From the NCBI RefSeq assembly GCF_001435505.1, contig NZ_AZDO01000130.1, positions 1 to 64,000 of the forward strand: 64,000 nt of DNA. Reading direction: 5' to 3'. A program made the translations under genes and the position numbers. The notes below the pieces were generated by a model. It was given only the letters and a program-made list of their open reading frames with translations, was not told the DNA's origin and ran no database searches. Origin of the DNA: Companilactobacillus futsaii JCM 17355. Its GTDB lineage: Bacteria; Bacillota; Bacilli; Lactobacillales; Lactobacillaceae. Below, piece after piece: positions 7,604 to 17,465 of this stretch. Numbering within the stretch: position 1 is the stretch's first letter; each line of letters opens with the position of its first letter.

Positions 7604-7611
7604 AGGAGTTA

Positions 7612-8271
7612 TTAAGAAAATACTGCTAGAGTACTTTTATTAGCTGGTTGACTTTTCACAAGTGATCCTTGTAAAGCCCAACGGTTAGTACCACCATCAG
7701 CACAAGTTATCAAAGTTAAGATACTCTGATTTTCAACATCGTCTAACAAATAGACTGCTGTCGGTGGAACGATTTTTTTATAGTAAATCTTGTACGTATA
7801 AACGCGTTTCATATTAGTAATATAAGCTAAGTCACCAATTTTGGCATTTTCCAGTGGTGAAAATAAAGCGCCTTTACTAGTCATGTAATGACCCGCCAAA
7901 GCATAATTAGATTTACCCATCTTCTCGTTTTCTTTCATCGTACCGCCACCAGTTGACAGTGCATTGTCACTTAAACCAACAACGATCGGCAAACGTAAGT
8001 TAACTGAAGGAACGGCCATTTTCCCAATCACGGCGGCATCATTATTAACAGAGGCTTTGGCAACTTGAGATGCCGAAATCGGTTTTACTTTATTGAAATC
8101 AAATTCCCCCTTTTTCTTAGCATTAGCCTCAGCCTTTTCAGCAGTCAAAGTAGTCAAATTGTGTTCAGCGATTCTTTTGACCGCATATTCTTTGATTGGT
8201 TGATTAAAGATCAAAGCAACAGCAATCAACAATAAAAGAATTGTTCCAAAAATCGAAAAGAACTTTTTCAT
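7612..8271 (-). CDS. srtA: Class A sortase
   Basis: A membrane-anchored transpeptidase that links LPxTG surface proteins to the cell wall. Residues 4-22 form an uncleaved signal anchor. The catalytic triad is His128 (AGHYM), Cys190 (LITCAD) and Arg197 (RWALQG) in the standard class A order. I chose the third possible ATG (8271, 219 aa) because AAGGAA lies 9 bases upstream; starts at 8280 or 8292 add up to seven residues. It stands alone between recJ and divergent galE, as expected for a housekeeping sortase. Confidence 0.92.
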   Translation of the reverse strand: MKKFFSIFGTILLLLIAVALIFNQPIKEYAVKRIAEHNLTTLTAEKAEANAKKKGEFDFNKVKPISASQVAKASVNNDAAVIGKMAVPSVNLRLPIVVGLSDNALSTGGGTMKENEKMGKSNYALAGHYMTSKGALFSPLENAKIGDLAYITNMKRVYTYKIYYKKIVPPTAVYLLDDVENQSILTLITCADGGTNRWALQGSLVKSQPANKSTLAVFS

Positions 8272-8382
8272 GTTTTTCATTCCTTGTTCCATTAATTTGC
8301 AATATATATTTCATCTTAAAACATCTAAGAAGAAAAGTGTAGTTATTTAATTTTTACTAACTTTATACTTTTCTATTTAGGT

Positions 8383-8388
8383 TATAAT
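8383..8388 (+). promoter_or_regulatory. Probable galE -10 box
   Basis: TATAAT preceded by AGGT lies 31 bp before the galE start. The best -35 candidate 17 bp upstream is the poor ACTTTA, so this promoter probably depends on its strong -10 region. Confidence 0.5.
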
Positions 8389-8418
8389 GTACTTATAAAT
8401 GAATCTGGAGGTAATTAT

Positions 8419-9408
8419 ATGAGCATTCTTGTTTTAGGTGGCGCTGGTTACATCGGTTCACATACAGTTGATCACTTATGTGAAATGAATTACGACGTCA
8501 TTGTAGCAGACAACTTAGCAACTGGTCACAGACAGGCTATTAATCCTAAAGCCAAATTTTATCAAGGCGACGTTCGCGATAAAGAGTTTTTGATCAAATT
8601 ATTCCAAAATGAAGATATTACTGATGTTATTCACTTTGCGGCCTTTTCAATCGTACCAGAATCAATGAAAGATCCACTCAAGTACTTTGATAACAATACT
8701 GCTGGTATGATTTCTCTATTACAGGTCATGCACAACTTTGGAGTAAAGCATATCGTCTTCTCCTCGACTGCCGCAACTTATGGCGAGCCTAAACAAATCC
8801 CAATCAAAGAAACTGATCCAACAGTGCCTACTAATCCATACGGTGAAAGTAAACTAGCTATGGAAAAAATCATGCACTGGTGTTATGTCGCTTATGGCAT
8901 CAAATTTGTCGCTTTGAGATACTTCAACGTTGGTGGTGCTAAACCTGATGGGACTATCGGTGAAGACCACAATCCAGAAACTCACTTGATTCCTGTAGTT
9001 CTACAAGTTGCTGCTGGACAACGCGATGAATTGACAATTTTTGGTGACGACTACGACACTAAGGATGGTACTAACGTTCGCGATTACGTCCACGTAGAAG
9101 ATTTGGCTGAAGCTCACCGACTAGCCATGGAATACTTACGTGACGGCAATGATAGTGATGTCTTTAACCTCGGTTCTTCAACTGGTTTCTCAAACAAAGA
9201 AATCCTTGAAGCTGCTCGAATCGCCACAGGTAAAGAAATTCCTGCTAAAATTGGACCACGTCGTGCCGGAGATCCAAGTACTTTGATTGCTGATTCAACT
9301 AAAGCTAGAACAATTTTGAAATGGCAACCTAAATACGATGATGTTCAAAAAGTCATCACTGATGCTTGGAATTTTAAATCTAAACATTTGAACGGTTATG
9401 AAAACTAA
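8419..9408 (+). CDS. galE: UDP-glucose 4-epimerase
   Basis: It interconverts UDP-glucose and UDP-galactose with bound NAD, serving galactose catabolism and polysaccharide precursors. The SDR signature is intact: [10 protein letters not shown] (7-16), catalytic Ser/Thr region SSTAATYG (115-122) and Tyr141-Lys145 (YGESK). At 329 aa it has full length. TGGAGG precedes ATG 8419. It is monocistronic, divergent from the sortase, and ends at a hairpin shared with the convergent flavoprotein gene. Confidence 0.95.
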   Translation: MSILVLGGAGYIGSHTVDHLCEMNYDVIVADNLATGHRQAINPKAKFYQGDVRDKEFLIKLFQNEDITDVIHFAAFSIVPESMKDPLKYFDNNTAGMISLLQVMHNFGVKHIVFSSTAATYGEPKQIPIKETDPTVPTNPYGESKLAMEKIMHWCYVAYGIKFVALRYFNVGGAKPDGTIGEDHNPETHLIPVVLQVAAGQRDELTIFGDDYDTKDGTNVRDYVHVEDLAEAHRLAMEYLRDGNDSDVFNLGSSTGFSNKEILEAARIATGKEIPAKIGPRRAGDPSTLIADSTKARTILKWQPKYDDVQKVITDAWNFKSKHLNGYEN

Positions 9409-9414
9409 ACTGAT

Positions 9415-9451
9415 AAAAAAGCCGAATTCCTAGATGGGATTCAGCTTTTTT
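9415..9451. terminator. Bidirectional terminator between galE and the flavoprotein gene
   Basis: AAAAAGCCGAATTCC pairs with GGATTCAGCTTTTT, with one or two mismatches and loop TAGATG. It has A- and T-runs on both sides, so it can stop convergent transcription from either gene. Confidence 0.8.
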
Positions 9452-9453
9452 AT

Positions 9454-10758
9454 TTAAATCAAATATTCCAAATCGCTAGCAGCAGTTGGATAAGCAAAAA
9501 TTTGCTTAACAACATCTTCGTGACTCATCTTTTGTTTAATTGCTAGTGTCAATAAGTTGATCAAACTATCGGCTTCATTGCTCAATAAAGTTGCACCGAT
9601 TATTTGCTTCTTATCATTCAAAACAATTTTTACTTTAGCAACTGGTTCATTAGTGTGACTATAAGTGAACCAACTGGTTACATTCTGTTCGACTACTTTA
9701 TCGCCAGTTTGAGCACCAACTTTAGCAAGCTTAGGACTGCCATAAACTACGGTTGGAATTAGAGGCAATTCAAGTTTCTTATCAGTCTTTCCTAATAAAA
9801 TGTCACTAACATAGCCAGCTTCAAAACCACCTACTGGAGTCAATTTTGGTTGTTTAGTAGCAACGACATCCCCAATTGCATAAATATTTTCATTAGTTGA
9901 TTGCAAGTGATCATTAACTACTACCCCGTGACGATTGTATTCCACGTTAGCTTTTTCTAAGTCTAAGAAATCAACGTTAGCAATTCGACCAGTCGCACCA
10001 ATTACTAAGTCGGTACTCAATTCAAAATCTTGGGCCTTCAAAAGATACTTTCCATCTTGAGCATCAATTGATTGCGTATCAATATTGAAATTAAAATCGA
10101 CACCTTTATTTTCGAGCTGCTTAACTAATTCCATCGCATATTTTTCATCAAATTCCTTTAATGGATGATCATTATGGTGGACAATATGAACTTTTGCCCC
10201 TGTGGCATTAGCAATCGTAGCTAGTTCAAAAGCAATGTATCCGGCACCAATGATCGTAATATCGCCTGGCATCTTCTTAAGTGATAAGAAATCAGTGCTA
10301 GACAATAAATGTTCTTTACCAGGAATATCTAAATAACTAGGACGTTGACCAGTAGCGATGATAAAATTATCTGCTTGGTAATCAGTTCCATTAACGACTA
10401 AAGAATTCTTAGAAGTAAATTTAGGTTGACCATCAATAGCTGTAATGTCTGCATCAACGATTCCTTTGCGACTGCCAGTAGAAACCGGTGCTGTAAATTT
10501 TTCTTTAAAAGTTTCCAATTGTTCCCAGTTAACAAAAGGTACATCATCAAAACCTTTACCTTGAAGTTGTGCCATTCTGTCCCTTGCTTCAACACCACTC
10601 AACAAAACTTTTTTAGGGTCACAGCCACGGTTAGGACAAGTTCCACCCCAGAGATTATTTTCAATTACCGCAACGTTTTGTCCGTTACCTTTTAAATTAT
10701 AAGCAGCGGCTAATCCAGCAGGTCCTGCACCAATAATAATCGTATCGAATTTTTCCAT
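9454..10758 (-). CDS. Glutathione-reductase-like FAD/NAD(P) disulfide oxidoreductase
   Basis: A class I pyridine nucleotide-disulfide oxidoreductase of 434 aa. It has an FAD-binding GAGPAGLAAA (10-19), redox pair Cys41-Cys46 (GGTCPNRGCDPKK), a second Rossmann segment (IIGAGYIAFELA) and an FAD motif YAIGDV. The C-terminus reads YPTAASDLEYLI, where glutathione reductases normally have HPT followed by Glu, so the catalytic His is absent. The substrate is therefore uncertain (glutathione, another thiol or a quinone). ATG 10758 follows GGAGG by 8 bases. Confidence 0.8.
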   Translation of the reverse strand: MEKFDTIIIGAGPAGLAAAYNLKGNGQNVAVIENNLWGGTCPNRGCDPKKVLLSGVEARDRMAQLQGKGFDDVPFVNWEQLETFKEKFTAPVSTGSRKGIVDADITAIDGQPKFTSKNSLVVNGTDYQADNFIIATGQRPSYLDIPGKEHLLSSTDFLSLKKMPGDITIIGAGYIAFELATIANATGAKVHIVHHNDHPLKEFDEKYAMELVKQLENKGVDFNFNIDTQSIDAQDGKYLLKAQDFELSTDLVIGATGRIANVDFLDLEKANVEYNRHGVVVNDHLQSTNENIYAIGDVVATKQPKLTPVGGFEAGYVSDILLGKTDKKLELPLIPTVVYGSPKLAKVGAQTGDKVVEQNVTSWFTYSHTNEPVAKVKIVLNDKKQIIGATLLSNEADSLINLLTLAIKQKMSHEDVVKQIFAYPTAASDLEYLI

Positions 10759-10775
10759 ACAAATTTCCTCCAAAC

Positions 10776-10820
10776 AAAAAACACTTATAATGCAATCTAT
10801 AGTTACATTATAAGTGTTTT
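10776..10820 (-). terminator. Terminator after lepA
   Basis: AAAACACTTATAATG (10778-10792) and CATTATAAGTGTTTT (10806-10820) form a perfect 15-bp stem with a 13-base loop and T-rich ends on both strands. It lies immediately before the ribosome site of the flavoprotein gene. Confidence 0.85.
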
Positions 10821-10821
10821 C

Positions 10822-12669
10822 TTAATTTTTATTGTCTTCTTTGCCTCGGTTAAGATCCAAGACTGACATGAAGGCTTCTTGTGGTACAGAAACTTTTCCA
10901 ACTTCCTTCATACGTTTTTTACCAGCTTTTTGCTTGTTCAACAACTTATCACGACGAGTTCTATCACCACCATAAAGTTTAGCAGTAACATCTTTACGAT
11001 AAGCTTTAACATTTGAACGAGCCACGATCTTGTTACCAATAGCAGCTTGAATTGGAATTTCAAACATTTGTCTAGGAATTACTTCCTTCAAGCGAGCTAC
11101 GATATCACGACCACGTTTTTGGGCAAAGTCTTTGTGAACGATAAAACTCAAAGCATCGACTGGTTCACCATTCAATAAGATATCCATCTTAACTAGTTCA
11201 CTAGGTTCATATTCATCAATACTGTAGTCTAGCGATGCATAACCTTTAGTATTAGATTTCAAGTCATCGAAGAAATCAAAGATAATTTCAAGCAATGGCA
11301 ATCTGTAAACCACGTTAACTCGATACTTATCTAAATAGTCCATCGTAATAAACTCACCACGTTTTCGTTGGCAAAGTTCCATTACTGGACCAACAAAGTC
11401 TTCTGGAACCATAATTTCCGCGCGAACGAATGGTTCACGAATTTCTTTAATATCGGTCGCATCTGGTAATTCAGCTGGATTATCAACAATTATCTCTTCG
11501 CCATCAGTTTTTGTGACGTGATAGTCAACTGATGGTGATGTCGTAATCAAATCAAGATCAAAGTCACGTTCCAATCGTTCTTGAACAACATCCATGTGCA
11601 ATAGGCCTAAGAATCCGACACGGAAACCAAAACCTAGAGCTTGTGAAGTTTCTGGTTCATATTCCAAAGCGGCATCATTTAACTGCAATTTATCTAAAGC
11701 TTCGTGCAAATCTTCATATTTGGCATTGTCAACTGGATAAAGTCCAGCATAAACCATTGGCGTACTCTTACGGTAACCAGTCAAAGGTGCATCAGTTGGA
11801 TTGTCAGCTAAAGTGACTGTATCACCAACTTGAGTATCTTTAACTGTCTTGATACTAGCAGTAATGTAACCAACATCCCCTGCCATCAAATAATCACGTT
11901 TAACAGCCTTAGGAGACATCACACCGACTTCTGTGACTTCAAAGGTCTTCTTATTACTCATCAATTCAATCGTGTCTCCGACCTTAACAACGCCTTCACG
12001 GACACGTACATCGAGAACAACTCCTCGATAGCTGTCATAAACGGAATCAAAGATCAAAGCCTTAAGCGGTTTATTCAAATCTCCAGTTGGAGCTGGTACG
12101 TCCGTTACGATTCGTTCAAGCAGTTCATCAACACCAATACCAGTTTTAGCACTCATCAAAATCGAAGATTCAGCATCGATACCGATCATCTCTTCAATTT
12201 CTTCTTTAACCTTGTCTGGTTCAGCAGATGGCAAATCAATTTTATTGATAACTGGCACGATTTCTAGGTCATTATCAATCGCTAAATAAGCATTAGCCAA
12301 AGTTTGTGCTTCGACACCTTGAGCAGCGTCTACTACTAATAATGCTCCTTCACAAGCGGCAAGAGAACGTGAAACCTCATATGAGAAATCCACATGTCCT
12401 GGTGTATCGATCAAATGGAAGATGTAAGTCTGTCCATCTTTTGCTTCGTATTCTAGTTCGACCGCATTCAACTTGATAGTAATTCCACGTTCACGCTCTA
12501 AATCCATATCATCAAGGATCTGAGCTTTCATTTCACGTTTTGAAACTGTCTTAGTTCTTTCCAAAATTCGATCGGCAATCGTTGATTTACCATGATCGAT
12601 ATGCGCTACGATAGAAAAATTACGAATTCTTTTTTGTCTTTCTTTTAATTTATCGAGATCTAAATCCAT
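10822..12669 (-). CDS. lepA: Elongation factor 4 (LepA)
   Basis: A ribosome-associated GTPase that back-translocates or remodels stalled ribosomes. G motifs AHIDHGKST (G1), DTPGHVDF (G3) and NKIDLP (G4) are clear, followed by EF-G-like domains II-V and the basic LepA C-terminal domain ([18 protein letters not shown]). At 615 aa it has normal length. In related bacteria it usually follows dnaJ directly; here an extra gene and two terminators intervene, so lepA needs its own promoter. Confidence 0.96.
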   Translation of the reverse strand: MDLDLDKLKERQKRIRNFSIVAHIDHGKSTIADRILERTKTVSKREMKAQILDDMDLERERGITIKLNAVELEYEAKDGQTYIFHLIDTPGHVDFSYEVSRSLAACEGALLVVDAAQGVEAQTLANAYLAIDNDLEIVPVINKIDLPSAEPDKVKEEIEEMIGIDAESSILMSAKTGIGVDELLERIVTDVPAPTGDLNKPLKALIFDSVYDSYRGVVLDVRVREGVVKVGDTIELMSNKKTFEVTEVGVMSPKAVKRDYLMAGDVGYITASIKTVKDTQVGDTVTLADNPTDAPLTGYRKSTPMVYAGLYPVDNAKYEDLHEALDKLQLNDAALEYEPETSQALGFGFRVGFLGLLHMDVVQERLERDFDLDLITTSPSVDYHVTKTDGEEIIVDNPAELPDATDIKEIREPFVRAEIMVPEDFVGPVMELCQRKRGEFITMDYLDKYRVNVVYRLPLLEIIFDFFDDLKSNTKGYASLDYSIDEYEPSELVKMDILLNGEPVDALSFIVHKDFAQKRGRDIVARLKEVIPRQMFEIPIQAAIGNKIVARSNVKAYRKDVTAKLYGGDRTRRDKLLNKQKAGKKRMKEVGKVSVPQEAFMSVLDLNRGKEDNKN

Positions 12670-12751
12670 AAATTATTCCCTTCTATCAGAAATTTATCAT
12701 TCTTTCTATTTTACACTATTGTACACCGATGTTCTAGACGACGAAATCAAT

Positions 12752-12789
12752 AAAAAAAGTTGAAATTCATTTGATAGAATTTCAACTTT
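12752..12789 (-). terminator. Terminator after the 231-residue gene
   Basis: AAAGTTGAAATTC (12756-12768) and GAATTTCAACTTT (12777-12789) form a perfect 13-bp stem, followed on the minus strand by a T-run. It isolates the inserted gene from lepA. Confidence 0.85.
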
Positions 12790-12831
12790 GCTAAATTATC
12801 TTTTCAAGTCACTTTACATCCAACGAAAAAA

Positions 12832-13527
12832 TCAGTCTTCGATATAAACTTTACTTAAAATACCATTCAATCTATCATAATATTCATGAGAATTTCTATC
12901 GCTAGGATGATTGCAGTTTAGAACAAGTGTTTTTTTATTATTAACCGTAGTCCAACTATAATATCTGTTATCTTTTGTAGGAGTGTCTTCTAGTTCTGGA
13001 TAGATTGTTTGAAATAAACCATAGGTTCCTCCGCAAACAATTATATCAGGTTCGTACAAATCAAATAACTTCTTGTATATGTCACAATTGGACTTTGTTT
13101 CCTTTTTTAAAAGGGTCCAATTTGTTTGATTATTAATATGGTTAGATTCTTTATTTAAATTGAAAATAGCAACTTTATTCAGTGCTTTTTTCCTACGTTC
13201 ATTATCAACATGCATAGTTTCATCATAAGATAATAATTTTCCTTTTGATGCTGCATCGATTTGTTCAACGGTTCTTGTAATTCCAGATTCCGTTTGAGGA
13301 CTCTTCTTATTCAAACCACCAGTTGCAAAAAACTCACGTAGTTTTACGATTTCTTCAGGTTGAGAATCATCAGTACCATAAGATTCCCGTAAAATAAATA
13401 ATATCTTTGGTTTACTTTTAAGATATTCTGTACGATTAACTACACCATCTCTTACGAAATAATTATAGTCACCTTTATCTTGAATTTCCTTAAATAATTT
13501 ATCTTCCTCATTTGAATCAAAAGCCAT
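12832..13527 (-). CDS. Unrecognised 231-aa protein, possibly uracil-DNA-glycosylase-like
   Basis: I do not recognise this protein with certainty. Segments KPKILFILRESYG (39-51), IFNLNK (121-126), DIIVCGG (161-167) and NCNHPSDR (204-211) are arranged like the first strand, central strand and HPS motif of the uracil-DNA glycosylase superfamily, but the canonical catalytic motifs are not exact. It sits alone between lepA and dnaJ, with its own promoter (13545-13573), a GGGAGG ribosome site and its own terminator. This looks like an accessory gene inserted in a normally contiguous cluster. Confidence 0.7.
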   Translation of the reverse strand: MAFDSNEEDKLFKEIQDKGDYNYFVRDGVVNRTEYLKSKPKILFILRESYGTDDSQPEEIVKLREFFATGGLNKKSPQTESGITRTVEQIDAASKGKLLSYDETMHVDNERRKKALNKVAIFNLNKESNHINNQTNWTLLKKETKSNCDIYKKLFDLYEPDIIVCGGTYGLFQTIYPELEDTPTKDNRYYSWTTVNNKKTLVLNCNHPSDRNSHEYYDRLNGILSKVYIED

Positions 13528-13544
13528 GTACTCATCCTCCCAAT

Positions 13545-13573
13545 ATAGTAATTTCTATATTCGTATAATGTAA
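13545..13573 (-). promoter_or_regulatory. Promoter of the 231-residue gene
   Basis: On the minus strand TTACAT (13573-13568), a 17-bp spacer and TACTAT (13550-13545) lie just upstream of GGGAGG and the start codon. This would give a very short untranslated leader. An alternative pair TTGGAA/TATAGA overlaps it. Confidence 0.5.
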
Positions 13574-13673
13574 TTTTCCAAGCTAAAAAACAAAAAGGCA
13601 CTTATACAAGTTAATTTTACAACCATAAATTTATTTATTCCACATTTTTTTAATTACACAATAATTACTAAAT

Positions 13674-13721
13674 AAAAAAGTCATTTCTAACTTCGATTGG
13701 GAAGTTAAAAACGACTTTTTT
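13674..13721 (-). terminator. Terminator after dnaJ
   Basis: AAAAAAGTC and GACTTTTTT form the base, and AACTTC/GAAGTT an inner stem with loop CCAAT, with T-runs on both ends. It lies 4 bases after the dnaJ stop and ends the heat-shock operon. Confidence 0.8.
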
Positions 13722-13724
13722 ATA

Positions 13725-14864
13725 TTATTCACCTTTAAAAGCATCTCTGACTTTATTGAAAAAGTTACTATCTTTTTCTTTAACTTTGTCTCCGCCAGCT
13801 TCAGCAAATTTCTTCAAAGCACTGCGTTGTTCAGCTGACAATTTGCGCGGAGTAACGATATTAACTGTTACTTTTTCATCACCGATACTCTTGCTATTGA
13901 GAACTGGAGCACCCTTGCCACGCAATCTAAATGTAGTACCAGTTTGAGTACCGCTAGGGATATTCAAGTTAACTGGACCGTGAACTGTGTTGACTTTGAT
14001 TTCGTCTCCCAATGTAGCTTGTGGGAAACTGATATTAACTGAAGCATAGATAGTTGAACCATCACGTCTGAATTCCTTACTTGGAGCAACGTGGAAGACA
14101 ATATATAGATCACCGTAAGGTCCACCGTTAGTTCCGGCTTCACCTTGGCCTTCTAGACGCATTTGTTGTCCATCTTCAACACCAGCTGGCACAGTAACCT
14201 TTAACTCGTGCTTTTCATTTACCTTACCTGAACCTTGGCAAACGTTACACTTTTCTTTGATTTCTTTACCAGTACCATTGCAGACATCACAAACAACACG
14301 TGTACGCATACGACCAAGTGGAGTTTGACGATCAACTTCAACATAACCTGAACCATGACATTTTGAACAAGTCTCTGGATGTGTTCCCGGCTTTGCACCA
14401 GAACCACCACAAGTAGAACATTCTTCCTCACGATTGTAAGAAATATTAGTCTTCTTACCAAAGACACCTTCTTCAAAAGTCAAATCCATGCGATATTGAA
14501 GATCGGAACCTTGTCTTGGGGCGTTAGGATTTTGACGAGCAGCACCGCCGCCACCGAAAAATTGACTGAAGATATCTTCGAAACCACCGAATTGATCTCC
14601 AGCACCACCAGCGCCGAAGCCGCCAAATCCTCCTTGGCCACCATTCATGCCGGCAGAACCATATTGATCATATTGCGCACGTTTTTGAGGATCTTTTAGA
14701 ATTTCATAAGCGGAATTAACTTCCTTAAACTTTTCTTCAGCATCAGGAGCCTTATTCAAGTCAGGGTGATACTTTTTAGAAAGTTTACGAAATGCTTTTC
14801 TTATATCGTCATCAGAAGCGTTTTTATCAACGCCTAGTACGTCATATGGATTTTTATCTGCCAT
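13725..14864 (-). CDS. dnaJ: Chaperone DnaJ (Hsp40)
   Basis: A co-chaperone that stimulates DnaK ATPase and delivers substrates. It has a J domain with HPD at 33-35, a Gly/Phe-rich linker (about 70-110) and four CxxCxGxG zinc repeats (about 145-215, CSTCGGSG to CNVCQGSG). C-terminal substrate-binding domains follow; total 379 aa. The ribosome site is AAAGGTG. It is separated from dnaK by 123 bp holding a long hairpin, which may lower its expression relative to dnaK. Confidence 0.97.
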   Translation of the reverse strand: MADKNPYDVLGVDKNASDDDIRKAFRKLSKKYHPDLNKAPDAEEKFKEVNSAYEILKDPQKRAQYDQYGSAGMNGGQGGFGGFGAGGAGDQFGGFEDIFSQFFGGGGAARQNPNAPRQGSDLQYRMDLTFEEGVFGKKTNISYNREEECSTCGGSGAKPGTHPETCSKCHGSGYVEVDRQTPLGRMRTRVVCDVCNGTGKEIKEKCNVCQGSGKVNEKHELKVTVPAGVEDGQQMRLEGQGEAGTNGGPYGDLYIVFHVAPSKEFRRDGSTIYASVNISFPQATLGDEIKVNTVHGPVNLNIPSGTQTGTTFRLRGKGAPVLNSKSIGDEKVTVNIVTPRKLSAEQRSALKKFAEAGGDKVKEKDSNFFNKVRDAFKGE

Positions 14865-14915
14865 TAAATCACCTTTATGCGACAGGACATTTGTCCCATT
14901 CCTTTTTAACGCTCA

Positions 14916-14977
14916 AAAGAGCAGTTATTGTTCTTACTATACCATAATTGGTTTTAGTAATTAAACCACTGCTCTTT
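14916..14977 (-). terminator. Long hairpin in the dnaK-dnaJ intergenic region
   Basis: AAAGAGCAGT (14916-14925) and ACTGCTCTTT (14968-14977) pair perfectly over 10 bp and enclose a smaller stem (GGTTT/AAACC). On the minus strand the 3' arm is followed by a short T stretch, so it may act as a partial terminator or a processing site. A second small hairpin, GGACA/TGTCC, lies at 14885-14896. Confidence 0.5.
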
Positions 14978-14987
14978 ATCACAATTA

Positions 14988-16853
14988 TTATTTCTTGTCT
15001 TTATCAGGGTCTACTTCGGAAAAGTCACCGTCAACTGTATTGTCGTCGCCTGACTTCTTGCCATCAGTTGAACCTGTACCAGTAGCACCTTTATCGCCAC
15101 CAGCTTGTTGTTGTGCTTGTTGAGCTTGTTGATAAAGTTTTACAGACAAGTCTTGAACGATCTTGTTCAAATCGTCACGTTTCTTCTTCATGTCTTCAAG
15201 ATCACCTGAGTCTTGAGCTTTCTTCAAAGCATCACGAGCATCTTGGGCTTTCTTGATTTCATCGTCAGAAACTTTACCTTTAACGTCTTTTAGAGTCTTG
15301 TCAGTTGTGAACAATGTTTGTTCAACGTCGTTCTTAACATCGACTTCTTCCTTACGTTTGTTGTCTTCTTCTTCGTGTTCTTTAGCTTCCTTCATCATTT
15401 GATCGATTTCTTCATCGCTCAAACCTGATGAACTCTTGATAGTAATCTTTTGTTCCTTGTTTGTTCCCATATCCTTAGCAGATACATTAACGATACCGTT
15501 CTTATCAATATCGAATGTAACTTGGATTTGAGGTACGCCACGAGGTGCAGCAGGAATATCTGTCAATTGGAAACGACCTAAGGTCTTGTTGTCAGCAGCC
15601 ATTGGACGTTCACCTTGAAGAACGTGAATATCAACAGCACTTTGATTATCAGCAGCGGTTGAGAATACTTGTGACTTGCTTGTTGGGATAGTTGTATTTC
15701 TATCGATCAACTTAGTGAAGACCCCACCCATAGTTTCGATACCAAGTGATAGTGGAGTAACATCTAGTAAAACAACGTCTTTAACATCACCGGAGATAAC
15801 ACCACCTTGGATAGCAGCACCAAGAGCAACGGCTTCATCAGGGTTGATTGAGTGATCTGGAGCTTTGCCAGTCCATTTAGCAACAGCATCTTGAACGGCA
15901 GGGATACGTGTTGAACCACCATTTAGGATAACCTTGTCGATATCTGAAGTAGTCAAGCTAGCATCTTTCAAAGCATTGTCAACTGGAATCTTTGTTCTTT
16001 CAACTAAGTCTGAAGTTAATTCATCGAACTTAGCACGTGATAATGTTTCTTCCAAGTGAAGTGGACCATTAGCACCTGATGAAATAAATGGAAGACTGAT
16101 TGATGTTTGAGCAACACCTGATAAGTCTTTCTTAGCCTTTTCGGCTGCATCCTTTAATCTTTGTAGAGCCATCTTATCTTGACTCAAATCAACGCCATTC
16201 TTAGCCTTGAATTGTTCAACTAACCAGTCGATGATCTTTTGGTCAAAATCATCACCACCAAGGTGTGTATCACCATTTGTTGAAAGTACTTCAAAGACAC
16301 CGTCACCTAATTGAAGTACGGAAACATCAAATGTACCACCACCAAGGTCGTAAACAAGGATCTTTTCGTCACCCTTATCATTATCTAGACCATAAGCAAG
16401 TGCTGAAGCTGTTGGTTCGTTAACGATACGTTGAACGTTTAATCCAGCAATCTTACCAGCATCTTTAGTAGCTTGTCTTTGTGAATCATTGAAGTATGCA
16501 GGAACCGTAATAACAGCATCTGTAACCTTTTCACCTAAGTAGTCTTCTGAGAACTTCTTGATATGTTGCAAGATGAAAGCTGAAATTTCTTGTGGTGTGT
16601 ATGATTTGCCGGCTACAGTAACCTTGTAACCTGCTTCACCCATGTGACGCTTGATTGATGAAACTGTATCAGGGTTTGTGATAGCTTGTCTTTTGGCAAC
16701 TTCACCAACTTGAATTTCACCATCTTTAAATGCAACAACTGAAGGGGTTGTTCTTGCACCTTCTGGGTTTGTAATAATCTTTGGAGAACCGCCTTCCAAA
16801 ACGGCTACAGCAGAGTTTGTAGTACCTAAATCAATACCAATAACTTTAGACAT
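14988..16853 (-). CDS. dnaK: Chaperone DnaK (Hsp70)
   Basis: An ATP-dependent chaperone. The N-terminal [14 protein letters not shown] phosphate loop, [13 protein letters not shown] and [15 protein letters not shown] define the Hsp70 nucleotide-binding domain (about 1-360). The linker [15 protein letters not shown] leads to the substrate-binding domain and a lid, ending in a Gln-rich and Asp-rich tail ending VDPDKDKK. At 621 aa it has normal length. It is the third gene of the CIRCE-controlled operon, 35 bases after grpE. Confidence 0.98.
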   Translation of the reverse strand: MSKVIGIDLGTTNSAVAVLEGGSPKIITNPEGARTTPSVVAFKDGEIQVGEVAKRQAITNPDTVSSIKRHMGEAGYKVTVAGKSYTPQEISAFILQHIKKFSEDYLGEKVTDAVITVPAYFNDSQRQATKDAGKIAGLNVQRIVNEPTASALAYGLDNDKGDEKILVYDLGGGTFDVSVLQLGDGVFEVLSTNGDTHLGGDDFDQKIIDWLVEQFKAKNGVDLSQDKMALQRLKDAAEKAKKDLSGVAQTSISLPFISSGANGPLHLEETLSRAKFDELTSDLVERTKIPVDNALKDASLTTSDIDKVILNGGSTRIPAVQDAVAKWTGKAPDHSINPDEAVALGAAIQGGVISGDVKDVVLLDVTPLSLGIETMGGVFTKLIDRNTTIPTSKSQVFSTAADNQSAVDIHVLQGERPMAADNKTLGRFQLTDIPAAPRGVPQIQVTFDIDKNGIVNVSAKDMGTNKEQKITIKSSSGLSDEEIDQMMKEAKEHEEEDNKRKEEVDVKNDVEQTLFTTDKTLKDVKGKVSDDEIKKAQDARDALKKAQDSGDLEDMKKKRDDLNKIVQDLSVKLYQQAQQAQQQAGGDKGATGTGSTDGKKSGDDNTVDGDFSEVDPDKDKK

Positions 16854-16888
16854 AAACCTAAACCTCTTTTTAATTTTTTATTTACATA

Positions 16889-17449
16889 TTATTGTGCAAC
16901 GACGACCATTGCTGGACGTAAGACACGATCTTCAAGTTTGTATCCCTTTTGTAGGACTTGAACAACGGTATCTTTCTTGTGGTCATCATCAGCGGGGACC
17001 GTTTGAACGGCTTGAGCAACTGCAGGATCAAACTTCTCACCTGCATTGTCAATAGCCAACACATGATTGTCTTCTAAGGCTTTAACCATGTGTTGTTGAA
17101 CCATCTCGATACCCTTTTTCAACTGTTTACTTGAGTCATCAGTGGCTTCAACCTTCAAAGCACGTTCCAAATTATCCAAAACCGGAAGAATTTCAGTAGC
17201 CAGTTTTTGTCCGTCATATTTAAGCATGCCAGCAACTTCTTTTTTATGACGATTATTCATATTCTGAATTTCAGCTTGGCTTCTTAAGAATTTGTCTTCC
17301 AAATCTGCATTCTTGGCTGTTAGATCCTTAATTTTTTCATCTTTGGGATCAACCTTTTTTTCGGCTGTTTTTTTCTCAGCCTTTTTGTCAGTCTTTGAAG
17401 TTTCTTCTTTAGCATTCTTCAAATCTTGATCTTTTTGTTTATCTGCCAT
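16889..17449 (-). CDS. grpE: Nucleotide exchange factor GrpE
   Basis: It promotes ADP release from DnaK. A Lys/Glu-rich N-terminal tail (1-45) and long coiled-coil (about 45-100, [20 protein letters not shown]) precede the beta domain with [15 protein letters not shown] and [16 protein letters not shown]. The length of 186 aa is typical for lactobacilli. It is the second gene of the operon, beginning 16 bases after the hrcA stop. Confidence 0.97.
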   Translation of the reverse strand: MADKQKDQDLKNAKEETSKTDKKAEKKTAEKKVDPKDEKIKDLTAKNADLEDKFLRSQAEIQNMNNRHKKEVAGMLKYDGQKLATEILPVLDNLERALKVEATDDSSKQLKKGIEMVQQHMVKALEDNHVLAIDNAGEKFDPAVAQAVQTVPADDDHKKDTVVQVLQKGYKLEDRVLRPAMVVVAQ

Positions 17450-17465
17450 TACTTCCTCCTAAATT

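Noticed and set aside
11830-12267. A 145-codon + strand frame inside lepA
   Set aside because: Antisense to the GTPase domain of lepA, with no family resemblance.
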